Shown here: in pieces, positions 1 through 7,865 of the stretch
Position numbering within the stretch: the stretch's first letter is position 1
Layout of the letters: every line of letters starts with the position of its first letter
Notes under the pieces: model-generated
Databases searched by the model: none
The model's input: only the letters and a program-made list of their open reading frames with translations
Told to the model about the DNA's origin: nothing
Source: an uncultured Bacteroidales bacterium
GTDB lineage: Bacteria > Bacteroidota > Bacteroidia > Bacteroidales > Muribaculaceae
Direction of reading: 5' to 3'
DNA length: 47,862 nt
Assembly: GCA_902777835.1 (NCBI GenBank)
Contig: CACYVC010000034.1
Span: forward strand, 1-47,862
Made by a program: the position numbers and the translations under genes

Positions 1-2454
1 AACGCCGTCGCCGGTTTGGTCGCCGTTCACGATTTGGCTGTAGTCGTTATTAAGCAGCACATCATAGAGGGCGGTGATGTCGGCGGCTGTCACAGTGCCA
101 TCGTTGTTCACGTCGCCAGGAACAGCGGCAGGAATCACAACCCAATTACTTCCATTATACTCATATAGAAGCCAGCGCTTGTTGTGGGCAACTCTTAGCT
201 GAGCAGGGGTAAGGCTTACGTTGTTTTCTACGTAAGAACTCGAAGAATATCCTGGATAGATATATGATATATCGCCTTTGCTTCCTGCAGGGATGGTACA
301 TAAGCTGTTGATAAATGTATTGGCACCAGCGGCATTTATTTTGTTAATGCTGCAATCAATCAAGCGCAACGCATTGCAGCCCTGAACCGAAAGTGAAGTG
401 AGTTTGTTACATTCAACAACAAGCTCTTCCAACGCCGAACAGCCCTGAACGTTGATTGAGGTCAACTGGTTAAAGTGTGCGTGAATTTTTTTGAGTTTTG
501 TCTTATTTGACACGTTTAGGGATGTGAGCTTGTTGTTATAACAATTGAGTTCAGTCAAGTTGCTCAGGCTGCTCACATCGAGCGAGGTTATTTGGTTGCT
601 GTGGCATTTGAGCTTGGTCAGCGAATTAGCGTGGCTGAGGCTTCCTATTTCAGTGAGAGCATTATTATCACAGTTGAGCGTGGTCAATGATGTGCAGTGG
701 TAGGTCGATATCTTTTGCATGGCTGTGTTGTCGTGACAGTTGAATGTTTTCAAACTAGTATCATCATCTACATTCATAACAGTCAAACTGTTGTTGTTGT
801 AACAAGATACTGTGGTTAATGCCGGGCAATCATAAGCATATACCTTTTCTAACTTGCTATTGTTGTTTATAGTTACTGTGGTCAAGTTGGGGTTGTAACC
901 CAGGTAGAGAATCTTTAAATTGTTATGATTTGACAACGAGACTGAAGTCAATTTGTTTGAAGACAACTGCAGAGTTTCCAACCCACTTGGCAATGTGGGC
1001 AGCGACGTGAACAGATTGCCAGTAAGGTTTAAGGTCTTAAGGCTACTTGGCAAGTATGATATCGAAGTTAGCTTACTGTTAACACAAACTAATGTTGTCA
1101 AGTTTGAGCATCCCGACACATACAATGAAGACAAAGCAGCAGTTGAAGTGCCGTTATAATTGTAATATATTTCGGTGAGATAAGGGTTGTTAGAGCAATT
1201 TAGACTTCTTAAATTTAGATACTGAGTGCCATAGTGCCAAGTAGGATTATATCCGGAATGGTCATCAAAATCTAATGAGGTGAACCTGTTGTTGGAGCAG
1301 TCTAAAACCTCTATATTTTTTGGTAGATGGAGATTCTCAAACGTAGATATCTTGTTATCTTCACATCTAAGAATTGTCAATGTGCTTGGCAATGATGATG
1401 GCAGAGAAGTGAGTTGGTTTTCGCTGCAATCAAGACTTTCCAGTTTGCTTGGTAATGATGATGGCAGAGATGTGAGCTGGTTTTCGCTGCAATCAAGACT
1501 TGTCAGTTTGCTGAAATAGTGGATACCCTGCAGGTTAGATATAGATTTACCCAAAATAGTCATTGATGTCCTTGAGTTAACATCGTTATTGGTGATGTAG
1601 CCTTTGGGGTATTGTCCTAACAGATAGCTACGGAAGTTCGCATCGGGGAAATAAGAACTGTTAATGACAGCAACAGCAGTGACATCGCTCACCACAGCTT
1701 CATCTTTAAAAACATCGCTTGCAAGGTTGTTTATTGAATAACCAAAATAATCAAGGGGATAAGTGATCTTCACATTAGTGCCTGCCTCATAACTGTTGAT
1801 ATTCGATGTAGGAGCAACATTATAAGTAGAATAAGTACCATTACTTATAAATTTAATATAGGTGGAATAATCATCACTGCCAAAGTTGCCAGTTGGATTG
1901 ATTGTCAGTCTATTAAGGTTATAAATTCTGTATTTGGGAGATCTAATTTCACATTTCTTGATTTTGAAGGATAGATTCTCGGTACCAGCTCCGCCTTTAA
2001 TGGCTCTACCATAATCACTTCTGTGCTCAACAGTCAACGACCCAGCTCCTTCAACAAATACATTACAATCTTGCAATTTCAGAGCAGCATGATTCTCGCT
2101 ACGACAAGTAAAAGTGGAATTGCCTGACACATAAATATATGTGGCATGACCTTTGCTCTTGCAGAGAACAGCGTCGGCATCCTGGATGTCAAATTTTACA
2201 GTGCCATTCAAATTGATGGTGAGAATTCCCGAGACTTCATCCACACTGATACCGTTGTTGCTGCTGCCAGTCTTGGTGTAGCTCACGTTGGTTATTGTCA
2301 GTGTGCAAGTGTTGTCGTCATAGGAAACCGTGCCACCACCAGCCGAGAAACTGGTGCTTCCTGTAATCTTAGTTCCGCACACATAGATCTTGGTGGCGCT
2401 TGCACTCATGGCCGCCATGGCAATCGCCATCATTAAGAGTAAAGTTCTCTTCAT
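1..2454 (-). CDS. Secreted leucine-rich-repeat protein with C-terminal dockerin-like module (3' end outside window)
   Basis: Open on the minus strand from an ATG at 2454 to the window edge, 818 codons without a stop, so the C-terminus is missing. Residues 1-20 form a signal peptide (MKRTLLLMMAIAMAAMSASA). Residues 20-150 are beta-rich with repeated 'L-x-I/V' strands, possibly a carbohydrate-binding or beta-helix domain, which I cannot name. From about residue 265 a 'SYFPDANFRSYLL' segment leads into short leucine-rich repeats of the type LxxLxCSxNxLTSL, running to about residue 740. Residues 776-818 hold the first calcium loop of a dockerin-like module (GDVNNDGTVTAAD) and the start of the second. 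Residues 312-355 contain two nearly identical repeats (plus-strand 1381-1440 and 1441-1500), a recent duplication. Likely a surface or secreted protein; ligand unknown. A TAAATTTG box lies at 2549-2556. Confidence 0.88.
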   Translation of the reverse strand, partial: MKRTLLLMMAIAMAAMSASATKIYVCGTKITGSTSFSAGGGTVSYDDNTCTLTITNVSYTKTGSSNNGISVDEVSGILTINLNGTVKFDIQDADAVLCKSKGHATYIYVSGNSTFTCRSENHAALKLQDCNVFVEGAGSLTVEHRSDYGRAIKGGAGTENLSFKIKKCEIRSPKYRIYNLNRLTINPTGNFGSDDYSTYIKFISNGTYSTYNVAPTSNINSYEAGTNVKITYPLDYFGYSINNLASDVFKDEAVVSDVTAVAVINSSYFPDANFRSYLLGQYPKGYITNNDVNSRTSMTILGKSISNLQGIHYFSKLTSLDCSENQLTSLPSSLPSKLESLDCSENQLTSLPSSLPSTLTILRCEDNKISTFENLHLPKNIEVLDCSNNRFTSLDFDDHSGYNPTWHYGTQYLNLRSLNCSNNPYLTEIYYNYNGTSTAALSSLYVSGCSNLTTLVCVNSKLTSISYLPSSLKTLNLTGNLFTSLPTLPSGLETLQLSSNKLTSVSLSNHNNLKILYLGYNPNLTTVTINNNSKLEKVYAYDCPALTTVSCYNNNSLTVMNVDDDTSLKTFNCHDNTAMQKISTYHCTSLTTLNCDNNALTEIGSLSHANSLTKLKCHSNQITSLDVSSLSNLTELNCYNNKLTSLNVSNKTKLKKIHAHFNQLTSINVQGCSALEELVVECNKLTSLSVQGCNALRLIDCSINKINAAGANTFINSLCTIPAGSKGDISYIYPGYSSSSYVENNVSLTPAQLRVAHNKRWLLYEYNGSNWVVIPAAVPGDVNNDGTVTAADITALYDVLLNNDYSQIVNGDQTGDGV
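1381..1500 (-). repeat. Tandem 60-bp repeat inside the LRR gene
   Basis: Two adjacent 60-bp units (1381-1440, 1441-1500) encode nearly identical 20-residue LRR units with the core LDCSENQLTSLPSS. The near identity at DNA level, unlike the other diverged LRR units of this gene, points to a recent in-frame duplication. Confidence 0.8.
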
Positions 2455-2896
2455 AACATAAAAGTTTATGTGGTTAATAATTAGTTAATTGCAAATGAAT
2501 GTAACAACAACATTGATTCTATTGTTAACTAAGTCATAGAATTTATTGCAAATTTAAAGAAAAGCCCGCCTCTACAGCGAATATTCGTGTTAATTTTAGT
2601 TAAATTCATAATAAATGTATATTAATTCATTGGTTTATGAATAATTTACACTGCACAATTAGCCCGGCCCCCAGTGCTGCGGGGAGTGCGCTTCGCTTTA
2701 AAAAATATATCGGCAGCTTTTTGCCACTCCTAGCGGAGTGAAAATTTAAGCACTGTGTGCTAAAATTTATGTTGCGCCCGCATGGCATCCAGCCCTTCGA
2801 GCCCCTAACGCAGAGTGAGCAATTGTCCTTAATAAAACAGTGTCTATCGCAACATCGTTTGTCCTTAATTGTCTTCTAAAATAGGCGGCACAAAAA
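2455..2896. other. Intergenic region without a recognisable gene
   Basis: About 440 bases with no credible ORF. The left part is AT-rich and carries the promoter of the LRR gene. The stretch 2660-2850 is noticeably richer in G+C, with a small hairpin at 2725-2740 (CACTCC/GGAGTG) and a repeated TTGTCCTTAAT around 2823 and 2859. It may be a decayed gene or repeat remnant; I could not assign it. Confidence 0.5.
2549..2556 (-). promoter_or_regulatory. Promoter -7 element of the LRR gene
   Basis: TAAATTTG on the minus strand fits the Bacteroidetes -7 consensus TAnnTTTG, about 95 nt before the start codon at 2454. No clear -33 TTTG was seen. Confidence 0.45.
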
Positions 2897-2918
2897 TAAG
2901 CGCCCCGAAAGGCGCTTA
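2897..2918 (-). terminator. Rho-independent terminator after the NagB/PIG-L gene
   Basis: TAAGCGCC and GGCGCTTA form an 8-bp GC-rich stem with a 6-nt loop. On the minus strand the stem is followed by a T-run (complement of 2892-2896), as expected for a gene ending at 2954. Confidence 0.75.
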
Positions 2919-2925
2919 AGATTGT

Positions 2926-2953
2926 GCATTATGCATTATGAATTATGCATTAA
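2926..2953. repeat. Heptad array A (4 x GCATTAT type)
   Basis: Four consecutive 7-mers, GCATTAT, GCATTAT, GAATTAT, GCATTAA, sit between the stop codon of the minus-strand NagB/PIG-L gene and its terminator. The same family occurs at 16791-16818 and, on the other strand, at 40104-40138. Confidence 0.75.
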
Positions 2954-4945
2954 TTAAGCATTAAGGAAATTGTACTGCACAAAGGTTTCTATCGCCTCGT
3001 AACTGGCGAGTCCCAAGCGGCTGTAGAGCTCTGCAGTCTCTTGATTGCGCTTGAGAGAGCGCTGCCAGTTGAGGTCCTCATCTTCGGGGTCGATAAATGG
3101 TGCGTCATGCACTTGCGACTGGTGCTTGAGGATGGCATCGCGCTTGTGCTGGAACTCCTCGGGACTGATGGGCACTGCCATTTCGATATGGTCGATATCC
3201 CACTCTCCCCAAAGTCCGCGATACATCCACACGCGGCACTCGCGCATGAACGGCTCATTTTTCAACTCGTCGATAGCGGCAAGCACCACATTGGCTGCTG
3301 GTTCATGCGTGCCGTAGGGATCGTTCAGGTCGTCGGCAAAGAATATCTGATGTGGCTGTATTTGCTCTATTAACGCCTTAACAGGCAACACGTCGGCCTC
3401 GGTGACGCGCCCCTTGCCAAATGGTGAGTCAACAAAGAACGGAAGCGCCAATTCGTGCACGTTTTCCTCGGCAACACCCAGATATCGGCAGCTAGTAATT
3501 CCTTCACACACAAATATCTCACCCTTGCAGTAACGCACCTCGGCAATATCGGCATCGCCAGGCATCTTGTTGCGAAGGCTCTCCTCTATCTTCTCAACTA
3601 TAGCGCGCTGCTGATCGCTGTAGTAGCCATTATTGAGCGCCACGCGTTTCGACACCATCACATAGCGCTTCATGTCCTCGTCACTCACCATCACGTCGCC
3701 CGAGGTCACGTAAGCCACATGCACCTCATGCCCCTGCTCTACAAGTCGACGCAGTGTGCCACCCATAGCAAGTATCACATCATCGGGATGTGGACTGAAG
3801 GCGAGGATGCGTTTAGGATAAGGCTCGGCACGCTCAGGGCGATAGGTATCGTCGGCATTAGGCTTGCCGCCTGGCCATCCAGTGATAGTGTGCTGTATAT
3901 CGTTAAAAATCTGAATATTCACATTATATCCCGAACCATAAACTGCCACCAGTTCGCTCAAGCCATAGTCATTATAGTCCTTGTTGGTGAGTTTGAGAAT
4001 GGGCTTGCCTGTCTGCTCGCTCAGCCACACTAGTGCACGGCGTAGCAGTGTGCGGTTCCACTCGCAAGAAGTCACCTTCCAGGGATAGTTGATGCGTGTC
4101 AAATCGGACGCAGCATCGAGGTCAATAAATAGTTGCACATTGTGGTGCATCTGAAGGAAGGATGCAGGATACTGGTCGGTGATATTGCCCTCTATGGTGT
4201 TGAACACCGCCTTGGCACTACCCTCACCCCAAGCGGTAGCGATAATGCGACTAGCATTAAGTATGTTGCTGATGCCCAGCGTCACAGCAGTCTTGGGCGA
4301 CTGCTCGCACTGGTAACTGTCGGCGATGCGTGTGCGTGTCTCGCCAGTGAGTGATACCAGTCGGCACGACGACATGCTCGTTGAACCTGCCTCATTAAAT
4401 GCCAATCCACCATTCTTGGTGAGCTCACACACAACAAGGTCGAGACCTCCATATTCGTCAATCTCGGTTTCGTAGGCCTTACAAAGCTTGAACACGTTTT
4501 CTTTAGTGGCTTCGCTGCTGAAAGTGTGAATGTTCTCCGGGGCGAAGTCAACCTTATTAAGGAAACCTTCGCTCAGACGCTTGAGAGTGCTCTGGCCATC
4601 ATCGACGGGCACGCCAAGGCCAAGTTCAGTCATGTTAAAGACGATTACATTATTGAAGCTCACCTTGTCGGCAAAATACAGCTTCACTAATTCGCTATAG
4701 ACGTCCATAGCACAGCGGCCAGCACCAAGCCCAAGCACGCAGCGCCCCTTCTCTCGAACACACTGCTCAATAGTGTCAACCACCTCACGGGCAGCAAACA
4801 CTGCGCCCTCAAAAGGGGTCTCCACAACTTCGGTTTGCACCTTCTCATATCTCGTGAGAGATATAAGCTCCACCTCACTCTCAGGGCAATAGCATCGTTT
4901 CGACACCTGTTCAAGCTTTATGTGTGAACTCAAGTCAAATTTCAT
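2954..4945 (-). CDS. nagB: NagB-like / PIG-L (LmbE) deacetylase fusion protein
   Basis: 663 residues. The N-terminal part (about 40-290) belongs to the glucosamine-6-phosphate deaminase (NagB) superfamily; the C-terminal part (about 378-640) is a PIG-L/LmbE-type zinc N-deacetylase with the SPHPDD motif (H386, D388, D389) and a later GTH (H547) as probable metal ligands. This fusion is common in Bacteroidetes, where it is usually annotated as NagB. The residues that align with the E. coli NagB catalytic Asp72, Asp141 and His143 are Thr106, Asn178 and Gly180 here; only the Glu148 equivalent (E185) is kept, so deaminase activity is doubtful and the symbol follows custom only. Probably cytoplasmic, in amino-sugar metabolism. 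The 57-nt gap to xth suggests possible cotranscription. Confidence 0.85.
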   Translation of the reverse strand: MKFDLSSHIKLEQVSKRCYCPESEVELISLTRYEKVQTEVVETPFEGAVFAAREVVDTIEQCVREKGRCVLGLGAGRCAMDVYSELVKLYFADKVSFNNVIVFNMTELGLGVPVDDGQSTLKRLSEGFLNKVDFAPENIHTFSSEATKENVFKLCKAYETEIDEYGGLDLVVCELTKNGGLAFNEAGSTSMSSCRLVSLTGETRTRIADSYQCEQSPKTAVTLGISNILNASRIIATAWGEGSAKAVFNTIEGNITDQYPASFLQMHHNVQLFIDLDAASDLTRINYPWKVTSCEWNRTLLRRALVWLSEQTGKPILKLTNKDYNDYGLSELVAVYGSGYNVNIQIFNDIQHTITGWPGGKPNADDTYRPERAEPYPKRILAFSPHPDDVILAMGGTLRRLVEQGHEVHVAYVTSGDVMVSDEDMKRYVMVSKRVALNNGYYSDQQRAIVEKIEESLRNKMPGDADIAEVRYCKGEIFVCEGITSCRYLGVAEENVHELALPFFVDSPFGKGRVTEADVLPVKALIEQIQPHQIFFADDLNDPYGTHEPAANVVLAAIDELKNEPFMRECRVWMYRGLWGEWDIDHIEMAVPISPEEFQHKRDAILKHQSQVHDAPFIDPEDEDLNWQRSLKRNQETAELYSRLGLASYEAIETFVQYNFLNA

Positions 4946-5002
4946 GTTATATTTATTTTTAGGTAATCTAGAGGTTCTAGAAACACTTAGGAAAAAGCAA
5001 TC

Positions 5003-5761
5003 TTATAACTTAATTTCCAATTCTACTGGGCAGTGGTCGCTGCCGAAGATTTCGGTGTGAATTTTTGCGTCAACCATCTTATCGCGGGCATCGTTGCTCA
5101 CCAGGAAATAGTCGATGCGCCAGCCAGCGTTTTTCTCACGAGCCTTGAAACGGTAACTCCACCACGAATACACGCCTTCCAAATCGGGATTGAAAAAGCG
5201 CCAACTGTCGGTGAACCCAGCATCAAGCAATATGGTCATCTTCTCGCGCTCCTCATCTGTGAAACCCGCATTCTTGCGGTTGGTCTTAGGATTCTTGAGG
5301 TCTATCTCCTGATGCGCCACATTGAGGTCGCCACACACTATCACAGGCTTCTTCTCGTTGAGTTTAAGCAGATAGCCGCGGAAGTCGTCCTCCCAGCGCA
5401 TGCGGTAGTCAAGGCGCTTAAGGCCATCTTGACTGTTAGGAACATACACGTTCACAAGGTAGAACGCCTCCATCTCAAGAGTGATGACGCGGCCCTCATG
5501 GTCATGCTCATCGATGCCAATGCCCAAAGTAACATTAAGTGGTTCCTGGCGGGTGTAGATAGCAGTACCCGAGTAACCTTTCTTGTCGGCATAATTCCAA
5601 TAGCTGCGGTAGCCGTCAAACTCCAAGTCGAGCTGACCCGCCTGCATCTTAGTCTCTTGCAGGCAGAAGAAGTCGGCATCGAGCTTTTTAAATGTCTCAA
5701 CAAAGTCTTTGCCCACAACGGCGCGAAGACCATTCACGTTCCAGGATATGAGTCTTGTCAT
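5003..5761 (-). CDS. xth: Exodeoxyribonuclease III
   Basis: 252 residues, the usual length for the ExoIII/ExoA AP-endonuclease family. It cuts DNA at abasic sites and has 3'-5' exonuclease activity in base excision repair. Visible family motifs: N-terminal SWNVNGLRA, LQETK with the metal-binding Glu, GDLNVAH with catalytic Asp/Asn, and C-terminal SDHCP with the Asp-His pair. The ATG at 5761 overlaps the stop of the upstream membrane-protein gene by four bases, so the two are translationally coupled. Two further excision-repair-type genes, ung and a UDG-family gene, lie elsewhere in the window. Confidence 0.95.
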   Translation of the reverse strand: MTRLISWNVNGLRAVVGKDFVETFKKLDADFFCLQETKMQAGQLDLEFDGYRSYWNYADKKGYSGTAIYTRQEPLNVTLGIGIDEHDHEGRVITLEMEAFYLVNVYVPNSQDGLKRLDYRMRWEDDFRGYLLKLNEKKPVIVCGDLNVAHQEIDLKNPKTNRKNAGFTDEEREKMTILLDAGFTDSWRFFNPDLEGVYSWWSYRFKAREKNAGWRIDYFLVSNDARDKMVDAKIHTEIFGSDHCPVELEIKL

Positions 5762-6093
5762 TGCTCGTCGTCAGTTTTATAATCAGACTGCTCATCAGTT
5801 GGCTCGTCAGCAATATCTCCGTCTTCAATAGCCTTGTCAACGGCATCTTCCTTAGCGGCATTTTTCAGAATCTCAGCCTCGATGCGACGACTCTCGGCAC
5901 GGTCAAGTTTGCGGGCCTTGACAAAAAGAATGATTGATGTCACTAGCGCTACCAGAGCGACTAAGGCGCCCACAGCAAGCAGCCAGTAAGGAACTATGTC
6001 TTTTGTGCCCAAAAACAACAGTGCTAAGCACAGCACCAAACACAGCACATCAAGAATAAACGCGTGCTTCATCAATAATTTTGCCTGGTTCAT
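5758..6093 (-). CDS. Small membrane protein, two transmembrane segments
   Basis: 111 residues. Two hydrophobic segments at about residues 10-30 and 36-60 are followed by a charged, acidic cytoplasmic-type tail rich in Asp and Glu (residues 65-111). I do not recognise a named family. The gene overlaps xth by four bases and is led by a clear promoter (-7 box 6146-6153, -33 TTG 6174-6176), so it is the first gene of a short operon with xth and possibly the NagB/PIG-L gene. Function unknown. Confidence 0.8.
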   Translation of the reverse strand: MNQAKLLMKHAFILDVLCLVLCLALLFLGTKDIVPYWLLAVGALVALVALVTSIILFVKARKLDRAESRRIEAEILKNAAKEDAVDKAIEDGDIADEPTDEQSDYKTDDEQ

Positions 6094-6145
6094 AACAGTA
6101 TTTTTTTATTGGTCTATAAATCTCAAAACATTTTATTACAACTCA

Positions 6146-6176
6146 CAAAGGTAAACATTAATTGTAAAACAACCAA
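6146..6176 (-). promoter_or_regulatory. Promoter of the membrane protein / xth operon
   Basis: Minus-strand -33 TTG (6174-6176), a 20-nt spacer and -7 TACCTTTG (6146-6153). It diverges from the dgt promoter. Confidence 0.75.
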
Positions 6177-6195
6177 TTTTTTCAAAATAAATCAT

Positions 6196-6203
6196 TAATT
6201 TTG
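6196..6203 (+). promoter_or_regulatory. Promoter -7 element of dgt
   Basis: TAATTTTG matches TAnnTTTG and lies 25 nt before the dgt ATG at 6229. No good -33 TTTG at the usual distance. Confidence 0.55.
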
Positions 6204-6228
6204 CGATTTATTTCAAATATGAATTACT

Positions 6229-7563
6229 ATGGCAACACGAATGAACTGGGAACGACTGATTTGTGATACTCGACTGGGGTTGGAACACTACAAAGATAGT
6301 AAAGCAGGCGTGCGAAGCGACTTTGAGCGCGACTACGACCGCCTAATCTTCTCATCTCCATTCCGCAGGCTCCAGAACAAGACCCAGGTCTTCCCATTGC
6401 CTGGCAGCATCTTCGTCCACAACCGATTGACTCACAGCCTTGAAGTATCGTGCGTGGGACGTTCACTTGCCAACGAGATTGCCATACGCCTACATGAGCG
6501 ACATCTGCATGAGCCATGGCGCGACCGACTGTGGAACATGGGCGAGATAGTTGCTGCAGCTTGCCTGGCCCACGACCTTGGCAACCCACCATTCGGACAC
6601 TCGGGCGAGAAGACTATCGGCGAGTTCTTCAGCAATGGCAACGGAAAGGTGTTCCAAGAACGCCTCACACCACAACAATGGAGCGATTTGACCAATTTTG
6701 AGGGCAACGCCAACTCTTTCCGCACCCTCGTACATCAGTTCAAGGGCCGCCGACCTGGTGGCTTTGCAATGACCTACTCCACCCTCGCCTCAATCGTGAA
6801 ATACCCATACTCCTCAAGCCATGCCGGGAAGAAGGGAAAGTTTGGCTTCTTCACCACCGAGAAAGACATCTTTGAAAAAATCGCTAATGAACTAGGCATG
6901 ATTAAGCTTGAGGAAGAGCGTTACTGCCGCCACCCACTAGTCTATATGGTGGAGGCAGCCGACGACATTTGCTACCAAGTGATGGACATTGAAGACGGCC
7001 ATAAACTAAAACTGCTATCAACCGAAGAAACCATCGACCTGCTCACAGGGCTTTTCAACGAGGAACGAAAAGAACACATGCGCGAAGTGATGGAAAATGT
7101 TGCCGACCCCAACGAGAAAATCGTGTATCTACGTTCATGCGTTGTAGGCCTATTGGTGCAGGAGTGCGCTAAAACCTTTGTTGAACATGAGGATGAGATA
7201 ATGGAGGGACGCTTCAACGGCTCATTAATCGACAATATATCATCATTGCCTAAAGAAGGCTACAAGCGCTGTAGCGAGATAGCTTTCAAAAAATTATACC
7301 GTGCTGGATATGTGGTTGATGTAGATCTTGCTGGCATAAGAATCCTAAATCTGCTACTCGACAAACTCACCCAAGCTGTGTTGCACCCTGAGACCAACTA
7401 CTCGCAGCTGCTCTTGAACAAGTTCCCTCAGCAGTATGACGTACACGCCGCTACCCTATTCGAGAAGTTGCAAGGCGTGCTTGACCATATCAGTGCGATG
7501 ACCGACGTATATGCCCTCAATCTATACCGTCAGCTTGACGGAATAAGCCTGCCGTCAGTATAA
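6229..7563 (+). CDS. dgt: Deoxyguanosinetriphosphate triphosphohydrolase
   Basis: 444 residues, a typical dGTPase length. The enzyme hydrolyses dGTP to deoxyguanosine and triphosphate. HD-domain metal ligands are visible: His in NRLTHSLEV and the His-Asp pair in LAHDLGNPPFGHSGE, with the downstream family features EAADDICYQVMDIED and the early 'SPFRRLQNKTQVFPL' segment. ATG at 6229 follows a -7 box. Possible terminators downstream are the ACCTTCG/CGAAGGT pair (7566-7603) and the T-rich hairpin at 7701-7730. Confidence 0.95.
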   Translation: MATRMNWERLICDTRLGLEHYKDSKAGVRSDFERDYDRLIFSSPFRRLQNKTQVFPLPGSIFVHNRLTHSLEVSCVGRSLANEIAIRLHERHLHEPWRDRLWNMGEIVAAACLAHDLGNPPFGHSGEKTIGEFFSNGNGKVFQERLTPQQWSDLTNFEGNANSFRTLVHQFKGRRPGGFAMTYSTLASIVKYPYSSSHAGKKGKFGFFTTEKDIFEKIANELGMIKLEEERYCRHPLVYMVEAADDICYQVMDIEDGHKLKLLSTEETIDLLTGLFNEERKEHMREVMENVADPNEKIVYLRSCVVGLLVQECAKTFVEHEDEIMEGRFNGSLIDNISSLPKEGYKRCSEIAFKKLYRAGYVVDVDLAGIRILNLLLDKLTQAVLHPETNYSQLLLNKFPQQYDVHAATLFEKLQGVLDHISAMTDVYALNLYRQLDGISLPSV

Positions 7564-7700
7564 GCACCTTCGGCGCGAAGATATAAGTCGATTATCGAAG
7601 GTTGAGTATTATACTTGCCACTCAATCACGTTTCTTAATACTTGACGCTGCCCCATTTATACCCAAAAAAGGAACAAAACCTCATTATTTTTATGTTTTT

Positions 7701-7730
7701 TGCATTTTTTTAGAGAAAATGCAAGTTTTT
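7701..7730 (+). terminator. Possible terminator downstream of dgt
   Basis: TGCATTTT (7701-7708) pairs with AAAATGCA (7716-7723) across a 7-nt loop, followed by AG and a T-run. The stem is AT-rich and about 140 nt after the dgt stop, so this is tentative. Confidence 0.4.
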
Positions 7731-7745
7731 TTATTGCATTTTCAT

Positions 7746-7793
7746 TAAATTTGTCAGATTATTTAAATAGGCGAACTATCATCTATGATAGTT
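7746..7793 (+). promoter_or_regulatory. -7 box and downstream palindrome before the BspA-type gene
   Basis: TAAATTTG (7746-7753) is a -7 element. Twenty bases further, AACTATCAT CT ATGATAGTT (7774-7793) is a perfect inverted repeat with 9-bp arms. It lies in the expected start of the transcript, a plausible operator or 5'-UTR hairpin. The regulator is unknown. Confidence 0.5.
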
Positions 7794-7865
7794 TTCAAAT
7801 TAAAAATCACTGATTAACAAATACTTAAAAAACATATTATTAACTTTTTCTAAAATCAAAGAACT

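Larger units (their letters stand above)
7564..7865. other. Intergenic region between dgt and the BspA-type gene
   Basis: No gene. It contains an inverted repeat ACCTTCG/CGAAGGT (7566-7572, 7597-7603), an AT-rich hairpin with T-run (7701-7730), a -7 box (7746-7753) and a perfect 9-bp palindrome (7774-7793). Confidence 0.6.

Noticed and set aside
2146-2436. 96-codon plus-strand frame opposite the LRR gene
   Set aside because: Antisense to the signal peptide and N-terminal domain of the LRR protein.
3455-4033. 192-codon plus-strand frame opposite the NagB/PIG-L gene
   Set aside because: Shadow; the minus-strand protein is clearly real.
5033-5782. 249-codon plus-strand frame opposite xth
   Set aside because: Shadow of xth; the xth frame has all catalytic motifs.
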